Source of the DNA: SZUA-217 sp034658975
Lineage (GTDB): Bacteria; Actinomycetota; Acidimicrobiia; Spongiisociales; ZC4RG35
DNA length: 7,954 bases
NCBI GenBank assembly: GCA_034658975.1
Contig: JAYEGJ010000110.1
Location: 1 to 7,954, forward strand
Direction of reading: 5' to 3'
In this document: piece after piece, positions 4,944 to 7,954 of the stretch
Layout of the letters: each line of letters begins with the position of its first letter
Numbering within the stretch: the stretch's first letter is position 1
Notes under the pieces: model-generated
Told to the model about the DNA's origin: nothing
What the model saw: the letters and a program-made list of their open reading frames with translations, nothing else
Database searches by the model: none
Program-made: the position numbers and the translations under genes

Positions 4944-6116
4944 CTATGACACCGGTTCGAATCGTGCCTGGAAGAATCGCAGGGACTCGGGCTCGTAGGT
5001 AAACCGCAGCCTCTCGACGGCCTCTGGATTCTCGAGCAGCTCGATGACGGCCTCGGCGGTGACATCCATATGGGCCTGGGTGTACACCCGACGCGGGATG
5101 GCCAGCCTGACCAATTCCAGTTTCGGGTAGTTGTGATCCCCGGTGGCCTTGTTGCGACCGGCGGAGACAACACCTCGTTCCATCCCACGAACACCGGACT
5201 CCACGTATAGAGCCGCGGTCAGAGCCTGAGCAGGGAATTGGTCGTGTGGGATGTGGGGGAGGATCGCCTTTGCATTGAGGAAGACACCGTGCCCGCCGAC
5301 AGGTTGGATGATCGGTACACCGGCCTCGATGAGTGCGTCGCCCAGATACTCGACCTGGCCAACTCTGGCTTGAACATGAGAATCGGAATCGACCATCTCA
5401 CGAATCCCGCGTGCGAGAGCTTCCATGTCCCGACCCGACATGCCGCCGTAGGTATGAAGACCTTCGAAGGCGACCAGAAGGGCCCGAGCCTCCCTGGCGA
5501 GGTCAGGATCCCGAAGGCCGAGGAACCCGCCGATGTTGACGAGGTTGTCCTTCTTGGATGAGACGGTCGCTCCGTCGCTGAGGGCGCAGATCTCCTTCAT
5601 GATGTCGGCGACGCTCTTGCTCTCGTAGCCGGGCTCACGCTGCTTGATGAACCAGGCGTTCTCGAGCGCCCTGGTGGCATCGAGCATGACGAGGATGTCC
5701 TTGCTCTTGCAGTACTCGTAGGTGGCCTTCAGGTTCGCCATCGACAGTGGCTGGCCACCGGCCATGTTCACGTTGGTTTCGACCGAGATGTAGGGGACCC
5801 GGTCGGCACCTACCTCGCCGACCAACGCGGCGAGCTTTTCGAGATCGATGTTCCCTTTGAACGGATGGAGGCTGGTCGGATCGTGGGCCTCGTCGATGAT
5901 GACATCGACGAACTTCCCTCCGGCCCGCTCCTGGTGAAACCGCGTCGTTGTGAAGTACATGTTGCCCGGTATGAAGTCGCCGTCCTTGATGAGGATCTGG
6001 CTCAGGATGTGCTCGGCTCCCCGGCCCTGATGGGTCGGGACGAGCTCTTCGTAGCCGTAGACGTCGGAGACGGCGTCGACGAGGTTATAGAAGCTCCTGC
6101 TGCCGGCGTATGCCTC
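4944..6116 (-). CDS. tpl: Tyrosine phenol-lyase, N-terminus in gap
   Basis: This is a partial gene: 390 residues are visible and the reading frame enters the N run, with about 68 N-terminal residues missing by alignment from memory to Citrobacter freundii TPL. The protein is a PLP-dependent beta-eliminating lyase that splits L-tyrosine into phenol, pyruvate and ammonia. Numbering by that enzyme, I see Tyr71 (EAYAGS), Gln98-Gly-Arg100 (THQGRG), Phe123, Asn185, Asp214 and Arg217 (LDATR), Ser254, the PLP lysine Lys257 (SSKKD), Met379 and Arg404. Residues that separate it from tryptophanase all side with tyrosine: Thr124 (FTTTR, where tryptophanase has Asp), Arg381 (GMERG, where tryptophanase has Ile) and Phe448 (LRFF, where tryptophanase has His). 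Many databases would label it tryptophanase. An Lrp/AsnC gene diverges from it across the gap, a likely regulator. An ATG at 5960 is internal, not the start. Confidence 0.88.
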   Translation of the reverse strand, partial: EAYAGSRSFYNLVDAVSDVYGYEELVPTHQGRGAEHILSQILIKDGDFIPGNMYFTTTRFHQERAGGKFVDVIIDEAHDPTSLHPFKGNIDLEKLAALVGEVGADRVPYISVETNVNMAGGQPLSMANLKATYEYCKSKDILVMLDATRALENAWFIKQREPGYESKSVADIMKEICALSDGATVSSKKDNLVNIGGFLGLRDPDLAREARALLVAFEGLHTYGGMSGRDMEALARGIREMVDSDSHVQARVGQVEYLGDALIEAGVPIIQPVGGHGVFLNAKAILPHIPHDQFPAQALTAALYVESGVRGMERGVVSAGRNKATGDHNYPKLELVRLAIPRRVYTQAHMDVTAEAVIELLENPEAVERLRFTYEPESLRFFQARFEPVS

Positions 6117-6216
6117 NNNNNNNNNNNNNNNNNNNNNNNNNNNNNNNNNNNNNNNNNNNNNNNNNNNNNNNNNNNNNNNNNNNNNNNNNNNNNNNNNNNN
6201 NNNNNNNNNNNNNNNN
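6117..6216. other. Assembly gap of 100 N
   Basis: Exactly 100 N join two contigs; this is the usual placeholder for a gap of unknown size. The flanking genes lack their 5' ends on both sides, so the gap hides the lyase N-terminus, the Lrp N-terminus and the promoter region between them. Missing coding sequence alone is estimated at about 450 bases or more, so the real gap is longer than 100. Confidence 0.95.
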
Positions 6217-6402
6217 GTCGCCTTCTATCACATGGCGGGCAACAACGACTTCCTGGTGCATGTCGCCGTGCGCGACTCCGACCATCTGCGTGACATCGCC
6301 ATGGGCGCCTTCACCGCCCAGCCCGAGGTGGCTCACATCGAGACCTCGATCATCTTCGAGCACACCCGCTTCAGGGGCCTACCGGGATACAGGTCTCAGT
6401 GA
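6217..6402 (+). CDS. Lrp/AsnC family regulator, C-terminal part
   Basis: Only the last 61 residues are visible; the reading frame is open from the first base after the gap to TGA at 6400-6402. The fragment begins VAFYHMAGNNDFLVHVAVRD and contains PEVAHIETSIIFEH, the typical strands of the RAM (ligand-binding, alpha-beta sandwich) domain of Lrp/AsnC regulators. The conserved G-x-x-D-F-L-V-H phrase lies in the effector-binding region. The helix-turn-helix domain, about 80-100 residues, must lie in the gap. These proteins sense amino acids and often control a divergent catabolic gene. Here the partner is the tyrosine phenol-lyase, so tyrosine or a related amino acid is a reasonable effector, but this is inference. 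Enteric TPL genes are controlled by TyrR instead. Confidence 0.85.
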   Translation, partial: VAFYHMAGNNDFLVHVAVRDSDHLRDIAMGAFTAQPEVAHIETSIIFEHTRFRGLPGYRSQ

Positions 6403-6443
6403 GCCCGGCTGAACCCTACCTCCTATGGTTGCCACCCAACTCC

Positions 6444-6450
6444 GGAGAGA
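6444..6450 (+). promoter_or_regulatory. Ribosome site deciding the ABM-like start
   Basis: GGAGAGA lies 4 bases before the ATG at 6455. An upstream in-frame ATG at 6425 has no such site and would add ten residues, so 6455 is preferred. Confidence 0.55.
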
Positions 6451-6454
6451 CTCG

Positions 6455-6751
6455 ATGATCATGCGGATCTGGCGGGGATGGACTCGCCACGAAGACAGAG
6501 AGGCTTACGCCGACTACATCCTTTCGACAGGCATAGCCGAGTACGAGGCAACACCGGGGAACCAGGGGGCCTACATCGTCAGCCGGCCGGACGGTGATCG
6601 GGTCGAGTTCCTGACCATCAGCCTCTGGGATGCCGAAAGCTCGATCATGGCTTTCGCCGGCGATGACATCGGCCAGGCGGTTTTCTATCCCGAGGACGAT
6701 CGGTATCTCATCGACCGGGAAACAACGGTCAACCATTACACCGTTCACTGA
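6455..6751 (+). CDS. ABM-like ferredoxin-fold protein
   Basis: The product has 98 residues from the ATG at 6455. It resembles small antibiotic-biosynthesis-monooxygenase-like proteins with a dimeric alpha-beta barrel: a first strand MRIWRGWT, a helix REAYADYIL (15-23), the phrase TPGNQGAYIVSR (33-44), a strand VEFLTISLWD (50-59), a helix SSIMAFAGDDIGQAVFYPED (62-81) and a last strand TTVNHYTVH. Some relatives are cofactor-free oxygenases or haem-degrading enzymes, but most are uncharacterised, and no catalytic residue can be named here. It lies 52 bases after the Lrp stop on the same strand and could share its transcript. Its stop is 22 bases from that of the convergent membrane protein gene. 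Confidence 0.82.
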   Translation: MIMRIWRGWTRHEDREAYADYILSTGIAEYEATPGNQGAYIVSRPDGDRVEFLTISLWDAESSIMAFAGDDIGQAVFYPEDDRYLIDRETTVNHYTVH

Positions 6752-6773
6752 CCCGATCCCCGGCTGTCACCGG

Positions 6774-7391
6774 TCAGACACTCGACACCGCGGCGGGCGC
6801 GAACTCTGAGGCGTTCAGTTCTGGTTCCCTCTCCAGGCGGCCCTTGGTCAACTGGAGCAGCGAGAGGATGTGAAGGATCGCGAAGAACGGAACGGCAAGG
6901 GTGGGGAAGAGCACCCAGGGGAGTAGGTCGAGCCGCTCCGGCCTCGTGACGACCCCGGTGACGATCGCAACCACGAAGTCACCGACGCCTAGGGCCGTGA
7001 ATGCCCATAGGCCCGACCGCTTGAGCTTCCCATGCAGAAGGGCTGCGAGGGCACTGGCGGCGACGACCCCCGTAACGATGTCACCTATCCCCGCGGGGAC
7101 GGCGAACTCAGCCGGGAGTTCCCCGGCGGCCCAACCAAAGAGAAAGGCTGCACCCGCGACACGCCAGAGCTGTGCAGCGAGAACCATCCTCGGGTCGAGT
7201 TCGAGGATGATTCGGCGAATCCGTTGGCTCATCCTGATGCCGGCTGCGAAGAGAACGAGGGGGACGGCGACTGCGATGACAACCCGAACCGGGGGTCCGG
7301 AGCTCGTCTGAAAGCCTCCAGCGAAGCTGATGGCGACGACGATGGCGACCCATGCGGTCAGGATCACAGCGAGGGCATATTTGGGTTTCAT
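6774..7391 (-). CDS. Six-helix membrane protein of unknown function
   Basis: The product has 205 residues from the ATG at 7391, fixed by an AGGAG (7401-7397) 5 bases upstream; longer readings run through the promoter and MarR stop. Six hydrophobic segments are visible, at about 5-25, 35-52, 72-90, 98-119, 127-147 and 157-181, with a short polar C-terminal tail. Notable phrases are AQLWRVAGAAFLFGWAAGELP (loop and helix 73-93) and PAGIGDIVTG (99-108), followed by a second glycine-aspartate repeat, GVGDFVVAIVTG (135-146). The two GxGD segments suggest an internal duplication or paired membrane site. I do not recognise a transporter family. It lies 70 bases downstream of the marR gene on the same strand, with its own operator copy, so it is the likely target of that regulator. 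Confidence 0.8.
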   Translation of the reverse strand: MKPKYALAVILTAWVAIVVAISFAGGFQTSSGPPVRVVIAVAVPLVLFAAGIRMSQRIRRIILELDPRMVLAAQLWRVAGAAFLFGWAAGELPAEFAVPAGIGDIVTGVVAASALAALLHGKLKRSGLWAFTALGVGDFVVAIVTGVVTRPERLDLLPWVLFPTLAVPFFAILHILSLLQLTKGRLEREPELNASEFAPAAVSSV

Positions 7392-7396
7392 GTTTT

Positions 7397-7401
7397 CTCC
7401 T
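7397..7401 (-). promoter_or_regulatory. Ribosome site for the membrane protein
   Basis: AGGAG within AAAAGGAGAAAAC stands 5 bases before the ATG at 7391. It is among the best Shine-Dalgarno sites in the window and rules out the longer reading that begins at 7529. Confidence 0.7.
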
Positions 7402-7422
7402 TTTGTCTGGTTTGGGTAGTCA

Positions 7423-7436
7423 GTTGTATATACAAC
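7423..7436. promoter_or_regulatory. MarR-type operator before membrane protein gene
   Basis: GTTGTATATACAAC is a perfect 14-base palindrome, centred about 39 bases before the start of the membrane protein gene, in the only 70-base gap between it and marR. The same half-sites with the same 2-base centre occur before marR itself. The position is right for a repressor blocking the promoter. No clear -35/-10 pair could be picked out around it. Confidence 0.75.
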
Positions 7437-7461
7437 CATTTCGGTAAATGAGGGATGCCGA

Positions 7462-7935
7462 TCATGGGGTCTGCACTTCCCTGAGGTAACCGGAGAGGGT
7501 CTCCGACGCCCGCGGACCGACCAACGCAACGGCCTTCCCTTGAGCCTGTTCCCAAGCCGGGAAGATCAGTACCAGTAACCCCCTGCCTTCCGGGGTGAGC
7601 TCGAGAAGCTTGCCCCGCTCCTCGGCGTCATCTCGAACCTGTACCCAACCCCGATCCACGAGTCCACGCACATTGCGACTCACCGTCGACTTCTCGGCAC
7701 CAACGATTCGTCCCAGGATCGTGGGGCGCACCGGGCCGACCATCTCGATAGCGGTGAGCATGCCGACCTGGGCGTTGGTGACGCCATGGGGGCGCAGCGC
7801 ATCGTCGTAGATCCGGCTGACCAAGCGGCCGAGTTGCCGGGTTCTCTGTCCGATGCACTCGTCGGCGATCCGACGAGCGACGTGATGAGGATCCGGACTC
7901 ATCCCGGCTGAGGGTCCTTGGTTCGTTTCGCTCAT
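7462..7935 (-). CDS. MarR family transcriptional regulator
   Basis: The product has 157 residues from the ATG at 7935. A later ATG at 7902 would give 146 residues and has a distant AAGGA; the first ATG has no ribosome site and would need a leaderless or coupled start, so the start is uncertain. The core is a winged helix-turn-helix: helix RQLGRLVSRIYDDALRPHG (33-51), VTNAQVGMLTAIEMVG (52-67), the recognition helix EKSTVSRNVRGLVDRGWV (81-98), and the wing RDDAEERGKLLELTPEG (101-117). Flanking helices form the dimer interface. Cys27 is the only cysteine; MarR/OhrR proteins that sense oxidants often use one near the N-terminus, but this is suggestive only. Palindromic sites precede this gene and the membrane protein gene, implying autoregulation and one local target. 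The ligand is unknown. Confidence 0.92.
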   Translation of the reverse strand: MSETNQGPSAGMSPDPHHVARRIADECIGQRTRQLGRLVSRIYDDALRPHGVTNAQVGMLTAIEMVGPVRPTILGRIVGAEKSTVSRNVRGLVDRGWVQVRDDAEERGKLLELTPEGRGLLVLIFPAWEQAQGKAVALVGPRASETLSGYLREVQTP

Positions 7936-7936
7936 A

Positions 7937-7952
7937 GGTTGTAAGTACAACC
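7937..7952. promoter_or_regulatory. MarR-type operator before marR
   Basis: GGTTGTAAGTACAACC has perfect 7-base arms around AG and ends one base before the ATG at 7935. It matches the site at 7423-7436 in all six inner bases of each arm. Binding here would cover the start region of marR, consistent with autoregulation. Anything upstream is outside the window. Confidence 0.75.
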
Positions 7953-7954
7953 GT

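Noticed and set aside
4046..5194. 382-residue open reading frame on the minus strand
   Set aside because: It lies opposite ctaG and over the end of the lyase gene in another frame, with low-complexity Arg, Gly and Pro-rich sequence. Both real genes match known families.
4944..6116. Tryptophanase (TnaA)
   Set aside because: Thr, Arg and Phe replace the Asp, Ile and His expected at the positions that distinguish tryptophanase.
6085..6363. Reading frames crossing the N run
   Set aside because: They are produced by translating unknown bases and have no real sequence support across the gap.
6752..6773. Terminator between the ABM-like gene and the membrane protein gene
   Set aside because: Only short inverted pieces around ACCGGT are present, with no stable stem or T-run in the 22-base gap.

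Overview
The window looks like a piece of a draft genome or metagenome bin from a high-GC actinobacterium. By eye the GC content is about 60%. GTG and TTG starts are used, lipoproteins are common, genes are packed tightly with 4-base stop/start overlaps, and the arsenate reductase is of the type common in mycothiol-containing actinobacteria. An uncultured lineage near Acidimicrobiia is my guess, not something the sequence proves. A run of exactly 100 N (6117-6216) marks a scaffold join.

Layout. (1) 1-1197, minus strand: a three-gene operon made of a 39-residue one-helix membrane protein (1078-1197), a Rossmann-like hypothetical protein (446-1081) and a partial all-helical AhpD-like protein that runs off the window (1-437). 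(2) 1233-2251, plus strand: a glyoxalase-like (VOC) protein followed 5 bases later by an ArsC-type arsenate reductase. The ArsC stop shares a CTAG with the stop of a convergent Dabb-domain gene (2248-2538, minus). (3) 2642-4879, plus strand: a four-gene respiratory copper operon encoding a SCO1/SenC lipoprotein, a PCu(A)C copper-chaperone lipoprotein, a monohaem cytochrome c lipoprotein resembling the tail domain of cytochrome oxidase subunit II, and a CtaG-type oxidase assembly membrane protein. The last three are joined by TTGA and ATGA overlaps. A long imperfect hairpin (4882-4939) follows. (4) 4944-6402: a tyrosine phenol-lyase gene (minus) whose N-terminus lies in the gap, facing the C-terminal part of an Lrp/AsnC regulator (plus). 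(5) 6455-6751, plus strand: a small ABM-like ferredoxin-fold protein. (6) 6774-7935, minus strand: a MarR-family regulator and, downstream of it, a six-helix membrane protein. Each is preceded by a copy of the palindrome GTTGTA-N2-TACAAC.

How the genes fit together. The copper operon is a coherent unit for loading copper into a haem-copper oxidase and perhaps for delivering electrons to it. The lyase and Lrp regulator probably form an amino-acid-responsive catabolic pair (tyrosine to phenol, pyruvate and ammonia). The MarR gene and the membrane protein gene look like a small self-contained regulon with a shared operator. I found no CRISPR array, insertion sequence, tRNA or rRNA, and no stretch over 300 bases without a gene apart from the unknown sequence under the N run.
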